The notes: generated by a model not told the origin, from the sequence alone. 64,000 bases of DNA from Rhodopseudomonas sp. BAL398 (GCF_033001325.1 NZ_CP133111.1:3364501-3428500), one strand, 5' to 3'; shown: positions 47,584-57,297, counted from the stretch's first letter. Numbers and translations: made by a program.

Positions 47584-48594
47584 GTGGCCGTTATCGTACC
47601 CTTCGAGGGCCCTTCGACTGCCTCGATAGATCAATTGGTCGAACTTGTCGCGGCGGATATGGACCGCGTCAACGCAACGATCTTGTCGCGGACCGGCTCG
47701 GAAGTCACGATGATACCCGAGGTCGCCAACCATCTGATTTCCTCGGGCGGCAAGCGGCTGCGGCCGATGCTGACGCTGGCGATGGCCAACCTCACCGGCT
47801 ATTCGGGCGACGGCCACATCAAGCTCGCCGCCTCGGTCGAGTTCATGCACACCGCCACGCTGCTGCATGACGACGTCGTCGACGAGAGTGAATTGCGCCG
47901 CGGCAAGCTGTCGGCGCGGATGCTGTGGGGCAACGAGGCCAGCGTGCTGGTCGGCGATTTCCTGCTCGGCCAGGCGTTCCGGATGATGGTCGAGGTCGGC
48001 AATCTGCGCGCGCTCGATATTCTGTCCACCGCCGCCGCCACCATCGCCGAAGGCGAAGTGATGCAGCTCGCCGCCGCCAAGAACACCGCCACCACCGAGG
48101 ACGAATATCTCGCGGTGATCCGCGGCAAGACCGCCGAATTGTTCGCTGCCGCCTGCGAAGTCGGCCCGGTAATCGCCGGCCGGCCGAAGCCGGAACAAAC
48201 CGCCTGCCGCTCGGTCGGGATGAATCTCGGCATCGCCTTTCAGCTGGTCGACGACGTGCTCGATTATGGCGGCAAGGCCGCCAAGCTCGGCAAGAATGTC
48301 GGCGACGATTTCCGCGAGGGCAAGATCACGCTGCCGGTGGTGCTGGCATTCCGCCGCGGCAACGACGCCGAGCGCGGCTTCTGGGTCCGCGCGCTGGAGC
48401 GCGGCGAGATCGCCGAGAACGATCTCGACCAGGCGATCGGCCTGATGCAGAAGCATCGGGCGCTGGAGGACACCATCCAGCGCGCCCAGCATTATGGCGC
48501 GATGGCGGTCGATGCGCTGGCGCTGTTTCCCTCGTCACCGATGAAGAGCGCGCTCGAACAGGTGGTGGCGTTCTGCCTGGCGCGGTCGCATTGA
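47584..48594 (+). CDS. ispB: Polyprenyl (octa/decaprenyl) diphosphate synthase
   Basis: Elongates FPP with IPP to the ubiquinone side chain. First Asp-rich motif in LLHDDVVDESELRRG, second in LVDDVLDYGG, plus SSGGKRLRPML, GEVMQLAAAKN, and DDFREGKITLPVVLA. 336 aa from GTG 47584, which has GGAG 8 bases upstream; ATG 47569 is in frame. Chain length cannot be read safely, but long-chain all-trans synthase is the class (residue 5 before DDxxD is small). Confidence 0.93.
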   Translation: MAVIVPFEGPSTASIDQLVELVAADMDRVNATILSRTGSEVTMIPEVANHLISSGGKRLRPMLTLAMANLTGYSGDGHIKLAASVEFMHTATLLHDDVVDESELRRGKLSARMLWGNEASVLVGDFLLGQAFRMMVEVGNLRALDILSTAAATIAEGEVMQLAAAKNTATTEDEYLAVIRGKTAELFAAACEVGPVIAGRPKPEQTACRSVGMNLGIAFQLVDDVLDYGGKAAKLGKNVGDDFREGKITLPVVLAFRRGNDAERGFWVRALERGEIAENDLDQAIGLMQKHRALEDTIQRAQHYGAMAVDALALFPSSPMKSALEQVVAFCLARSH

Positions 48595-48599
48595 GCCGC

Positions 48600-48629
48600 G
48601 CGACGGTCGCCGCTGCCGGAGACCGTCGC
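48600..48629. terminator. Hairpin between two convergent genes
   Basis: GCGACGGTC (48600-48608) and GACCGTCGC (48621-48629) with a 12-base loop. No U-run on either side, so it may be a bidirectional but weak terminator for ispB and the Gly-rich gene. Confidence 0.45.
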
Positions 48630-48645
48630 TGATTCCGGTCGTAAG

Positions 48646-48945
48646 TTAGCGACGGCCGACGCGATTGACCGGACCGCCACGATTGACGCCGTAACCAGCA
48701 CGGCCGACGCCAGCGCGCCCATAACCGACGCCGGCGCGACCATAGCCGACACGTCCGACGCCGACCGGACCGCCAAGGCGGGCGACCGGCGCAACGCCGA
48801 GCCGGGCAACCGGACGAGCAACGCAGCCGCGGGGGCCGCAAACCACGGCGGCATCGGCGGGCTTCACGTCAATCGCCACCATGCCCAGCACGGAGAGCGA
48901 GAGCGCGGCGAGGATCGTGCGCGGCGAACTGAGAATTCGAATCAT
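48646..48945 (-). CDS. Secreted Gly/Arg/Val-rich repeat protein (99 aa)
   Basis: Signal peptide (RTILAALSLSVLGMVAIDV) cleaved near ADAA. The mature chain starts VVCGPRGCVARPVARLG with a CxxxxC pair. It then turns into tandem repeats of GVGRVGYGRAGVGYGRAGVG, ending GGPVNRVGRR. Similar glycine-rich exported small proteins are common in Bradyrhizobium-like genomes; function unknown. 279 gene-free bases upstream carry its promoter. Confidence 0.72.
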   Translation of the reverse strand: MIRILSSPRTILAALSLSVLGMVAIDVKPADAAVVCGPRGCVARPVARLGVAPVARLGGPVGVGRVGYGRAGVGYGRAGVGRAGYGVNRGGPVNRVGRR

Positions 48946-49224
48946 GGCAAGCCTCCAAGGAATGAGCGTCGCAAGCCGACGCGGATTGACTGCGCGGACC
49001 AGCCGTCGATCGGATGCGACCGCGTCGCATTCGTTCTGCGCCTATGAAGAAGGCGATCCACTGACCGGGTATCTACTCGGCGAAGACCGCATCAGGTCCG
49101 CGCCTTGACCTCGTGAGAATGATTGGCAAATGTGACTAAAGCGCTCACGATTGCATCGACTTTGATACGATCGCCACTTCTCGCAACTGCGAGCCGTCTC
49201 AAGCCATTGCGGTCGCCGTTGAGG

Positions 49225-50058
49225 TCACGGCTTCGGTTTAGCCATCGCCGGAGCCACACCGGCGACCGGCGCGGTGACAATCTTCAGCGTTTGCAATTCC
49301 GCCGGCGTGAAGACGAACAATTTGTCCTTCGGCGTTTCCATGGCGTGGACCCAGACCTGCAGGTCGATTCCCATCTCGCCGAGATAGCGCTGGCAGCGCG
49401 CCGAGATTTGCTGCGCGGCGCTCATCTGGTCGCGCGGCGCGGTGCCGTCGGCCGAACGCAGCGCAAACACCTGATGCACGCCGACCGCCGCCTTGGCGCC
49501 GACGCGACGCTCCGTTCCGCCGAACAGCACCAGCGGGCAGGACGAGGCGCAATATTTGCCTGGCTCGACCTCGGTGGCGAGCCCCTTGTCGCGGATCAGC
49601 TTGCCCATCACCAGCGCATCGCCGACCGAGCCGCCCGGTGAATTCAGCACCACGGTCTTGACGTAGTCGCCGCGCCGCGCGAGCTCCGCCGCGAATGCCT
49701 CCGCGCTTCCCGGCGTGATGGTGCCGGTCGCCATCAATTTGCCGCCGCCGACCAATTCGAAGGTGATCGGCTTGGCCAGCGCACCATCGGGCCGCGGCAG
49801 CGGCGCCTGGCGACGGTCACCGCCGCCAGGCAGTAACGGTGCCAGGATCGCCGGCAGCTCGAAGCCTGGCGAGGGACTGCGCTCGGCCGGCGGCAGCCCG
49901 CTATCGGCCGGGGCGATCCAGCCATTGAGCGTGGCGAGATCGACCATCAGCACGGCAAAGGTCACGACCAGCACGGCGCGAAAAATCCAGCGGATCACCG
50001 ACTCGTCGGGATTGCCCGACAGCCAGGCGTGAAAGCGCTGCTGCACCGAGGCCGACAT
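49225..50058 (-). CDS. ClpP/crotonase-fold membrane-anchored protein (COG3904-like)
   Basis: A 277-aa protein with an N-terminal anchor (IFRAVLVVTFAVLMVDLATL) and a large extracytoplasmic domain. GGKLMATGTITPGSAEAFAA, VVLNSPGGSVGDALVMGKLI, then YCASSCPLVLFGGTERRVG with a Ser in the ClpP-nucleophile position, and AAVGVHQVFAL with His. This is the predicted periplasmic ClpP-like group. Whether it cuts peptides is unproven. ATG 50058 used (GTG 50061 possible). It follows a multi-pass membrane gene by 7 bases and is likely to work with it. Confidence 0.8.
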   Translation of the reverse strand: MSASVQQRFHAWLSGNPDESVIRWIFRAVLVVTFAVLMVDLATLNGWIAPADSGLPPAERSPSPGFELPAILAPLLPGGGDRRQAPLPRPDGALAKPITFELVGGGKLMATGTITPGSAEAFAAELARRGDYVKTVVLNSPGGSVGDALVMGKLIRDKGLATEVEPGKYCASSCPLVLFGGTERRVGAKAAVGVHQVFALRSADGTAPRDQMSAAQQISARCQRYLGEMGIDLQVWVHAMETPKDKLFVFTPAELQTLKIVTAPVAGVAPAMAKPKP

Positions 50059-50065
50059 CACGGCG

Positions 50066-51433
50066 CTACTTGCCGTGCCGCGCCGAGGACAGCGCCGTCA
50101 CGTTTTCATCGGCCGCGGCGGGCTCGATCGCAGGTTCGGACGCCGGGTGGGGGGCAGCCTCGGGCGATTCGGGCGGCGGCGCGGGTTTGGTTTCGCCCGG
50201 CACCTGCCGCCGCGCGGTCTCGAGGTCGCGCGCCATCTGCAGCGCCGCCATCAGCTCGCCGGCGGTCATATTGGTGGCACTCGCCGCCGGCAATCCTTCG
50301 CGGCGGATCGCCGCATGCACCACGCAAAGGATCAGCACCAGCACCGCCGGCATCAGGTCGATCGAAATCGCCCCGGCCCAGCTCGGGATGAAATCGCCGG
50401 CATAGCGCAGCACCGCCTCAGCGGGCGACAGCGTCTGGAATCGCTCCGGTTCGACCTTCGGGGTCTGCAGGATGTTGTCGGCGGCACCAGCGAGCGAGGC
50501 CGCCTGCGCAGCGATCGAGCTTTCGACCTTGCCGACCACCGCGGTCTGCCGCTCGGCGAGATCGGCGCTGCGGCCGCCCGCGGCCGGCGCGATGAAGCCG
50601 GATGCGAGCGAGGTCGCCGCCCGCTTCACCGCCGGCGCGACCGAGGTCTGCTGCAGATTGGCGATCACCCCCATCAGCGCCAGCGCCTCGGTGGCAAAGC
50701 CGTCGCTGCGGGTCGCGATCGGACCGCGATCGGAAATCAATTCGCGCATGCGGGCGAGGTGCTTGCTGCCCTCCTCGAACAGCGTCGAGACCCGCTTGCC
50801 CGAGGCCTGCACTTCCTGGCCGAGACCATCGAGCTGTCCGGACATCTGGGTCAGCAACTGCACCACGGTGCCCGACCCGGCGGTGCCGGTCAGCGAGCCG
50901 GCGCGTTCGGCATCCGCCAGCTTGGCGAAGCGCGACGACGCCAGCTGAATGTCGGGCAGCAGCCCGAGCGCCGCGATGGCATTGGTGTTGGCGGTGTTGA
51001 GATCGCGCGCGTAGTTCTGCGCCGCGATCGACAGATGCTGCTGGATCGCCGCCGCCCCGGCCAGCGCGGAGGCGTTGAGCCATGACGACATCGCTACGAT
51101 CATCAGCGATCCCAACAGCATGCAGCCGAACATCAGGCCGCGCCCGGTGCGGTGCATGATGTGCGGCATGAACTGCATCATGAAGATCCAGAACGCATAG
51201 ATGCCGACCGAGACCGCGACCGAATAGATCACCGCGGCGAAGAACACCGTGGTCGCACTGCCATTGAGCAGTTCGCGCACACCGAGATAGGTATAGACCC
51301 CGGCGGCCAGCGCCAGAATCGCGGTGGTCAGCTTGAGCGTGTTCTCAAGCCGCGCCACGCCGCGCGACAGCAGCAATGAATTGGGAACCGATGAATTGGC
51401 AACGGACGTCGTAGAAGGCGCGACAGGAGGCAT
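50066..51433 (-). CDS. Multi-pass membrane protein with long extramembrane helical domain
   Basis: A 455-aa protein I cannot name. Three N-terminal membrane helices: TTAILALAAGVYTYLGVREL, FAAVIYSVAVSVGIYAFWIF and FGCMLLGSLMIVAMSSWLN. A helical, coiled-coil-like region follows (about residues 130-330: IQQHLSIAAQNYARDLNTAN, QLDGLGQEVQASGKRVSTLF). A C-terminal membrane helix (ISIDLMPAVLVLILCVVHAA) leads to a Pro/Glu-rich tail. It resembles scaffold or sensor proteins. It is immediately upstream of the ClpP-like gene, with a palindrome at 51493. Confidence 0.75.
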   Translation of the reverse strand: MPPVAPSTTSVANSSVPNSLLLSRGVARLENTLKLTTAILALAAGVYTYLGVRELLNGSATTVFFAAVIYSVAVSVGIYAFWIFMMQFMPHIMHRTGRGLMFGCMLLGSLMIVAMSSWLNASALAGAAAIQQHLSIAAQNYARDLNTANTNAIAALGLLPDIQLASSRFAKLADAERAGSLTGTAGSGTVVQLLTQMSGQLDGLGQEVQASGKRVSTLFEEGSKHLARMRELISDRGPIATRSDGFATEALALMGVIANLQQTSVAPAVKRAATSLASGFIAPAAGGRSADLAERQTAVVGKVESSIAAQAASLAGAADNILQTPKVEPERFQTLSPAEAVLRYAGDFIPSWAGAISIDLMPAVLVLILCVVHAAIRREGLPAASATNMTAGELMAALQMARDLETARRQVPGETKPAPPPESPEAAPHPASEPAIEPAAADENVTALSSARHGK

Positions 51434-51492
51434 GGTTCAAATCCCACTGATACTTGTGACTGGCAACGCCCCGCTACGCGCCAATCTATCGC

Positions 51493-51512
51493 ATCTGGAC
51501 ACAAATCCAGAT
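51493..51512. promoter_or_regulatory. Inverted repeat upstream of the membrane-protein operon
   Basis: ATCTGGA (51493-51499) and TCCAGAT (51506-51512) separated by CACAAA, about 60 bases upstream of the ATG at 51433. Candidate operator. Confidence 0.4.
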
Positions 51513-51632
51513 TGCATTGTGTCGCGCGGGAAATCACCGATGCGTGAGCGCACCGCCGGCTCGCTGACCACTACGACCAACGCGATCGGTCGCATGGCTG
51601 TTCGGCCGCAGTTTCGTTGCGAGCCGCGGAGT

Positions 51633-52523
51633 CTAGCTCAGCGTCCCGGCATGGACCCACCATCCCGGATGGTCGCGCTCGATCGTCTGCGCCGCCGCTT
51701 GCGCATCGGCGTCACTGGAAAAGATCGCAAAGCAGGTCGCGCCCGATCCCGACATTCGCGCCAGTCGCGCGCCCTGCGTCTTCGATAACGCCGCCAGCAC
51801 CTCGCCGACCACCGGCTCGACCTTCAGGGCCGGCGCCTCGAGATCGTTGCCGCTGGCTTTCAGCGCCGCGATCCAGTCGTTGGTCGAAGCCTTGCCGTTC
51901 GGCCACGCGGCCGAGCGCAGCACATCCTTGGCGCCGACCCGCATCACGCCGGCGCGCAGGCCGAGCGCGGCGAACACATCCTTGGTGGCGACCGGCAGAC
52001 GCGGATTGACCATCACGCAGGGCAGCGCCGGCAAAGCCAGCGGCGACAACCGCTCGCCGACGCCGGCCATGATGCACGGTGCCGACCCGATGCAGACCGG
52101 CACGTCGGCGCCGGTCAAGCGCGCGACCTCGAGCAGCCGGGCATCGTCGGGCGCAAGTTCGTTGGCGCGGGCCAATAGCCGCAGCGCCGCGGCGGCATCC
52201 GCCGACCCGCCGCCGATCCCGGCCGCGACCGGCAATTGCTTGTCGAGCGTGAATTCGCCGCTGCGCAGCCCCGCGACGCGTTCGCCGAGCAACCGCGCCG
52301 CCTTGATCACCAGATTGTCGGCGCTGTCGCCGCATTCCTGCGCGCGCGGCCCGGCCGTCACCAGGCTGAGCCGCGGGCCGGGCCGCAGCGTCAGCCGGTC
52401 GGCACAATCGGCGAAGGCCACCACGCTTTCGAGCTCATGATAGCCATCGGCACGGCGACCGATCACCCGCAGGGTCAGGTTGACCTTGGCGCGCGCCTGA
52501 TCGATCAGCGCGGGCATCGGCAT
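51633..52523 (-). CDS. ispE: 4-diphosphocytidyl-2-C-methyl-D-erythritol kinase
   Basis: GHMP kinase of the non-mevalonate isoprenoid pathway. The N-terminal substrate motif RAKVNLTLRVIGRRADGYHE, the ATP-binding glycine-rich LPVAAGIGGGSADAAAALRL and the C-terminal MSGSGATCFAIF are all intact. 296 aa from ATG 52523. It begins 13 bases after the TPR gene stop, so the two are probably one transcript. Feeds the same pathway as the polyprenyl synthase at 47584. Confidence 0.95.
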   Translation of the reverse strand: MPMPALIDQARAKVNLTLRVIGRRADGYHELESVVAFADCADRLTLRPGPRLSLVTAGPRAQECGDSADNLVIKAARLLGERVAGLRSGEFTLDKQLPVAAGIGGGSADAAAALRLLARANELAPDDARLLEVARLTGADVPVCIGSAPCIMAGVGERLSPLALPALPCVMVNPRLPVATKDVFAALGLRAGVMRVGAKDVLRSAAWPNGKASTNDWIAALKASGNDLEAPALKVEPVVGEVLAALSKTQGARLARMSGSGATCFAIFSSDADAQAAAQTIERDHPGWWVHAGTLS

Positions 52524-52536
52524 TGCATCGCTCAAC

Positions 52537-54315
52537 TCAGCCGCCCTTGCCGTCTTCTTTTTTCTTTTCCGCCGAGGCTGCCGCCGAAGTGTCCTCCGGC
52601 AGGCCATTGGCGATCTTGTCCTCGATCTTCGGCAGCTGGTCCGCCTCGGGCTTCAGATCGCGCGCATGCGCCCACTGGAACTTGGCCTCCAGCGTGCGGC
52701 CGACGCGCCAATAGGCATCGCCCAGATGGTCGTTGATGGTCGGATCTTCCGGCTTCAGCTCGACCGCGCGTTCGAGATTCTTGACCGCCTCATCGTAATT
52801 GCCGATGCGGAAATAGGCCCAGCCCAGCGAATCGACGATGTAGCCGTCATCGGGCCGCTGTTCGACCGCGCGCTTGATCATCTTCATGGCTTCGTCGAGA
52901 TTGATGCCCTGATCGATCCAGGAATAGCCCAGATAGTTGAGGACGTGCGGCTGCTCCGGCTGCAGTTCCAGCGCCTTCTTCATGTCGACTTCCGCCTTGG
53001 CCCACTGCTTGGAGCGCTCCTCGCAGATGCCGCGGAAATAATGATAGACCCAGACGTTCTTTTCGGTGCCGGTCAGCGCGTCGATGCCTTGCGAATAGGT
53101 CTGCGCGCAATCGGCGAACTTCTTGCGGCCGCGCTCGATATTACCGAGCGCCATGATCGCCTCGAGATCCTTCGGATCTTCGGCGGTCACCGCCTTCAGG
53201 ATCTTGATGGCCTCCTCGCTGCGGTCGGAGGCATCCAGATCGGTCGCGAGCTGGATCTGCGCATTGCGCTTCAGCGGCGAATTGGCCGGCACCCTCTCAT
53301 AGACATTGATCGCCATCTGCGGCTTCTTCACCGCCTCGTAGAGATCGCCCAGCGACAACAGCGCCAATGCGTGATTGGGCTCGAGATACAGCGCCAGCTG
53401 AAGGTAGACCAGCGCCAGGTCCTCGCCGCCGCGCCGGGTCAGCGAGGCGCCGATGCCGTACAGCGCTTCGGCGGCGCCGGCCTGCGGCGAATCGACCAGC
53501 GGCGGCAGCTTCTTGCCGGCCTTGGTTTCGCGAATGCCTTCCAGCACCAGCGGATGCCGCGCCAGCTTGGCGTTGAAACTCTCATAGACCGCGGTGGCGG
53601 CGGCCTCCTGCTTGTTGCGCGACAGCCAGCGCGCATAGGCATCCATCACCCGCAGCGCGGAATCGTCGAGCTTGTAGGCCCGCTCCAGCCTGACGCCGGC
53701 TTCCTTCTGCTTGTTCGCCAGTTCGAGGATCATGCCGGAATGCAGATCCTTGAAAATCGGATACCATTCCGGCCCGACCAGCTTGTCGATCTTGGCGACC
53801 GCGGCCTTGGTGTTGCCGGCGCCATAGGCGGCCCAGCCGCCCAGCAGCGTCGCCACCAGATCGGTGATCGGCCCGCGCACCGACTGATTGATGTTGGTCA
53901 GCGCGGCCGAATACCGCTTGTGCTTCAGGTCGCGCACGCCGACCACCAGCCGCGCCACCCGATTGGTCTTGTCGATCTTCAAAATCTGGTCGGCGAGCTT
54001 GACGGCCTCGTCGATATCGCCATCCGCAAGCGAGGAGATGAAGGCACGGTCGAGCAATTCGTTGTTCTTCGGATCGCGGCGCAGCGCCGAACGATAGAAT
54101 TCCGCCGCCGCGCTGGCGTCGCGCTCGACGCTGGCGTGGCGCGCAGCCAGATAGCTGCCGGATTTGGTCATCGACCGCAGATCTTCGCTGGTGGGAAACT
54201 GCGCCGAGCTGTCGGTGGGGTGATCCGGCGTCTGCGCCAGCAGCGGTGCCGAAATCGGCAGGACCGCGAGCGTCAAGGCGGCAATCATCGAGCGACGAAA
54301 TCGAATGGGAAGCAT
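52537..54315 (-). CDS. Exported tetratricopeptide-repeat protein
   Basis: A 592-aa protein with a signal peptide (RSMIAALTLAVLPISAPLLA) followed by about ten or more TPR-type helical pairs. Examples are AEFYRSALRRDPKNNELLDR, LVYLQLALYLEPNHALALLS, and WAKAEVDMKKALELQPEQPH followed by NYLGYSW. A last pair is in DEAVKNLERAVELKPEDPTI. The C-terminus is Lys/Glu/Ala-rich. A periplasmic scaffold role is likely; such proteins sit next to ispE in many Rhizobiales. ATG 54315 used. Confidence 0.87.
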   Translation of the reverse strand: MLPIRFRRSMIAALTLAVLPISAPLLAQTPDHPTDSSAQFPTSEDLRSMTKSGSYLAARHASVERDASAAAEFYRSALRRDPKNNELLDRAFISSLADGDIDEAVKLADQILKIDKTNRVARLVVGVRDLKHKRYSAALTNINQSVRGPITDLVATLLGGWAAYGAGNTKAAVAKIDKLVGPEWYPIFKDLHSGMILELANKQKEAGVRLERAYKLDDSALRVMDAYARWLSRNKQEAAATAVYESFNAKLARHPLVLEGIRETKAGKKLPPLVDSPQAGAAEALYGIGASLTRRGGEDLALVYLQLALYLEPNHALALLSLGDLYEAVKKPQMAINVYERVPANSPLKRNAQIQLATDLDASDRSEEAIKILKAVTAEDPKDLEAIMALGNIERGRKKFADCAQTYSQGIDALTGTEKNVWVYHYFRGICEERSKQWAKAEVDMKKALELQPEQPHVLNYLGYSWIDQGINLDEAMKMIKRAVEQRPDDGYIVDSLGWAYFRIGNYDEAVKNLERAVELKPEDPTINDHLGDAYWRVGRTLEAKFQWAHARDLKPEADQLPKIEDKIANGLPEDTSAAASAEKKKEDGKGG

Positions 54316-54559
54316 CAAGGTTCGCCTAGCTCCAGGATTTACGGAAAGCTCGGTTGGCCCGAGAGCCGATCCGACTGCATGAAGTCAGTGACAATGCCGC
54401 GTTTGCGGTTCAACCGCAAGGATCGGACTGGAAACGATCGACACCAGAAGGTCCGACAGCGGGCCGACCGTGAGGCCTGCGTGATTGAGACCGTCGCATC
54501 ATGGCAGCATCGTGGCCGGGGGCGCCGTGCCGCTCCGGCCACCGCTCACGAGATCGTGG

Positions 54560-56218
54560 TCACATGCCCTGATAATTCGGCCCACCACCACCCTCGGGCG
54601 GCACCCAGGTGATGTTTCCGTTGGGATCCTTGATGTCGCAGGTCTTGCAGTGGACGCAATTCTGCGCGTTGATGACGAAGCGCGGCTCGGTGCCCTCCTC
54701 GACCCATTCATAGACCGCCGCCGGGCAATAGCGGCCCGAGGGGCCGGCATAGATGTCGTGTTCGGAACTCTTCTGCAGCGCCATATCGGCGACCCTGAGG
54801 TGGGGCGGCTGGTTCTCCTCATGGTTGGTGTTGGACAAAAACACCGAGGACAGCCGGTCGAAGGTCAGCTTGCCGTCGGGCTTCAACGCCGGGAACGGCT
54901 TGTAATCCTTGGCCGGCTTCAGCGTGTCGCGATCGCGCTTGGCATGCGACAGCGTCCCGAACAGCGAGAAGCCGAAGGTCGAGCACCACATTTCAAATCC
55001 GGCCAGCACGACGCCGACGCGGGTGCCGAAATTCGACCATAGCGGCTTGATGTTGCGGGCCCTGAACAGGTCCTTGCCGACCGCGGAATCGCGCCAGGCC
55101 GCCTCGTAATCGACCAGTTCATCATTGCTGCGGCCCTTGCCGAGCGCGGCCGCGACATGTTCGGCCGCCAGCATGCCGCTGCCGATCGCATTGTGCACGC
55201 CCTTGATGCGCGGCACATTGACGAAGCCCGCGGCGCAGCCGATCAGCGCGCCGCCCGGGAAGCTCAGCCGCGGCACCGACTGATAACCACCCTCGCTGAT
55301 GGCGCGCGCGCCATAGGAAATCCGCTTGCCGCCCTCGAAGATCTTGCTGACCGAGGGATGGGTCTTGAAGCGCTGGAAGGTATCGAACGGCGACAGATAG
55401 GGATCGTCGTAGTTCAGATGCACGACAAAGCCGACCGCCACCAGATTGTCGCCGTAGTGATACAGGAACGAGCCACCGCCGATGGTGTTGCTCAGCGGCC
55501 AGCCGAACGAATGCGCCACCAGGCCCTTTTTGTGCTTCGCGGGATCGATCTGCCAGACTTCCTTGAGGCCGATGCCGAATTTCGCCGGCTCGCTGTCGTT
55601 GTCGAGCGCGTATTTGGCGATCAACTGCTTCGACAGGCTGCCGCGCGCGCCCTCGGCGAACAGCGTGTACTTGCCGAGCAACTCCATGCCGCGGGTGTAG
55701 GACGCCAGCGGTTTGCCATCCTTGCCGATCCCCATGTCGCCGGTGGCGATGCCGCGGACTTCGCCGCCGTCGCCATACAGCACCTCGGTCGCGGCGAAGC
55801 CCGGATAGATCTCGACTCCCAGCGCCTCGGCCTTCGGTCCGAGCCAGCGGCATAGATCGCCGAGCGAGCCGATGAAGTTGCGGTGGTTGTTCAGCATCGG
55901 CGGCACCAGAAAGCCCGGCACCTTGAACGACGTGGATTCCGTCATGACGAAGAAATGGTCGTCGCTGACGTTGGTCTTCAGCGAACACTCGGCGTCCTCG
56001 CGCCAACCCGGCAACAATTGGTCGAGCGGCGTCGGATCGATCACCGCGCCGGAGAGTATGTGCGCGCCGACCTCGGAGCCCTTCTCGACAACGACCACAG
56101 AAAGTTCGGGATTGATCTGTTTCAGCCGGATGGCCGCCGCCAGTCCGGAGGGTCCCGCGCCCACGATGACGACATCGAATTCCATGGACTCACGGGGCGG
56201 CGGCGATTCTTCACTCAT
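54560..56218 (-). CDS. Electron transfer flavoprotein-ubiquinone oxidoreductase
   Basis: Membrane-associated FAD and 4Fe-4S enzyme that passes electrons from ETF (fatty acid and amino acid dehydrogenation) to ubiquinone. It has FAD motif VVIVGAGPSGLAAAIRLKQI at residues 13-32 and GAHILSGAVIDPTPLDQLLP. The C-terminal ferredoxin-like end NAQNCVHCKTCDIKDPNGNI carries the cluster Cys. 552 aa. ATG 56218 follows GAGA; 25 residues upstream are rejected. The ETF subunits are not in this window. Confidence 0.95.
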   Translation of the reverse strand: MSEESPPPRESMEFDVVIVGAGPSGLAAAIRLKQINPELSVVVVEKGSEVGAHILSGAVIDPTPLDQLLPGWREDAECSLKTNVSDDHFFVMTESTSFKVPGFLVPPMLNNHRNFIGSLGDLCRWLGPKAEALGVEIYPGFAATEVLYGDGGEVRGIATGDMGIGKDGKPLASYTRGMELLGKYTLFAEGARGSLSKQLIAKYALDNDSEPAKFGIGLKEVWQIDPAKHKKGLVAHSFGWPLSNTIGGGSFLYHYGDNLVAVGFVVHLNYDDPYLSPFDTFQRFKTHPSVSKIFEGGKRISYGARAISEGGYQSVPRLSFPGGALIGCAAGFVNVPRIKGVHNAIGSGMLAAEHVAAALGKGRSNDELVDYEAAWRDSAVGKDLFRARNIKPLWSNFGTRVGVVLAGFEMWCSTFGFSLFGTLSHAKRDRDTLKPAKDYKPFPALKPDGKLTFDRLSSVFLSNTNHEENQPPHLRVADMALQKSSEHDIYAGPSGRYCPAAVYEWVEEGTEPRFVINAQNCVHCKTCDIKDPNGNITWVPPEGGGGPNYQGM

Positions 56219-56457
56219 GTTTTTTTCTCGCACAGGCAGTTCGGAACGTTTCCAACTGGTGTTGTTTCCGATTTTTCCAGCAAGGACAACCACCCAAATG
56301 TACCTGCCGACAAGGACCGGCCGGCTTTCGCTGCGCTACGATCTGGTCCAGGGTGGCAGCTTGGGTCCAGCGCAGCGCGGCCCGGCTGTGGCGAGAACCC
56401 TGGACCTCGATCGCTCCGCGATCGATGATGGTGACAGCTCAACTTGACACTTGAAAC

Positions 56458-57297
56458 ATGACGCCTGACCCCGCACCGAGCATGCATCAATTACTGGCGT
56501 TCTATCTCGAAGCCGGTGTCGATTGCGCGCTGAGCGACGAACCTGTCAGCCGGATGACCGACGAGGTCGCCGCGGCCGCGGTCGAGTCACGCCCGAGCCG
56601 TCCCGCGGCGGCGCTGCAACCGGCCTTGGAGCCGGCGGCGCCACCGCCGCATATCGCCGCACCGGCGCCGGACGCGGCGATCATCTCGGCCCGCGAGGCC
56701 GCGGCGACCGCGCCGTCGCTCGAGGCCCTGCGCGCCCTGATGGAGAGTTTCGACGGTTGCGCGCTGAAAGCCACGGCGACCCGACTAGTGTTCGCCGACG
56801 GCAATCCGCAGGCGCGGATCATGTTCGTCGGCGAGGCCCCGGGGCGCGAAGAGGATATCGAGGGCCTGCCCTTCGTCGGCCGCTCCGGCAAGCTGCTCGA
56901 CCGGATGCTGGCGGCGATCGGGCTCAACCGCGGCAATGCCTATATCGCCAATGTGATTCCGTGGCGGCCGCCCGGCAACCGGACCCCGACGCCGCAGGAG
57001 ACGCAGATCTGCCTGCCCTTCATCCGCCGCCAGATCGAGCTGGTCGATCCGGACGTGCTGGTGACGCTGGGCAATCCGTCGACACAGACCCTGCTGGCAA
57101 CCCGCGACGGCATCATGCGCACCCGCGGCCGCTGGTTCGATTTTGACACCGGCAGCCGCAAGATCCGGGCGCTGCCGACCTTTCATCCGGCCTATCTGCT
57201 GCGCCAGCCATCCTATAAGCGGCTGGCCTGGCAGGACCTGCGCGCCATCGCCACCGCGCTGGAAGACGGCTCCGAGGCGACTGCGCCCTCATCCTGA
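56458..57297 (+). CDS. Uracil-DNA glycosylase, family 4-type
   Basis: Removes uracil from DNA. Motif A is FVGEAPGREEDIEGLPFVGR; SGKLLDRMLAAIG and NVIPWRPPGNRTPTPQET follow; the second active site motif is FHPAYLLRQPSYKR. The first 85 or so residues are an Ala/Pro-rich extension with no cluster Cys visible at the N-terminus. Family 4 enzymes normally use four Cys, and here Cys is seen only in DGCALKA and ETQICLPF, so cluster binding is likely but partial by eye. The last codons and the TGA stop come from a repeat element at 57286. Confidence 0.9.
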   Translation: MTPDPAPSMHQLLAFYLEAGVDCALSDEPVSRMTDEVAAAAVESRPSRPAAALQPALEPAAPPPHIAAPAPDAAIISAREAAATAPSLEALRALMESFDGCALKATATRLVFADGNPQARIMFVGEAPGREEDIEGLPFVGRSGKLLDRMLAAIGLNRGNAYIANVIPWRPPGNRTPTPQETQICLPFIRRQIELVDPDVLVTLGNPSTQTLLATRDGIMRTRGRWFDFDTGSRKIRALPTFHPAYLLRQPSYKRLAWQDLRAIATALEDGSEATAPSS

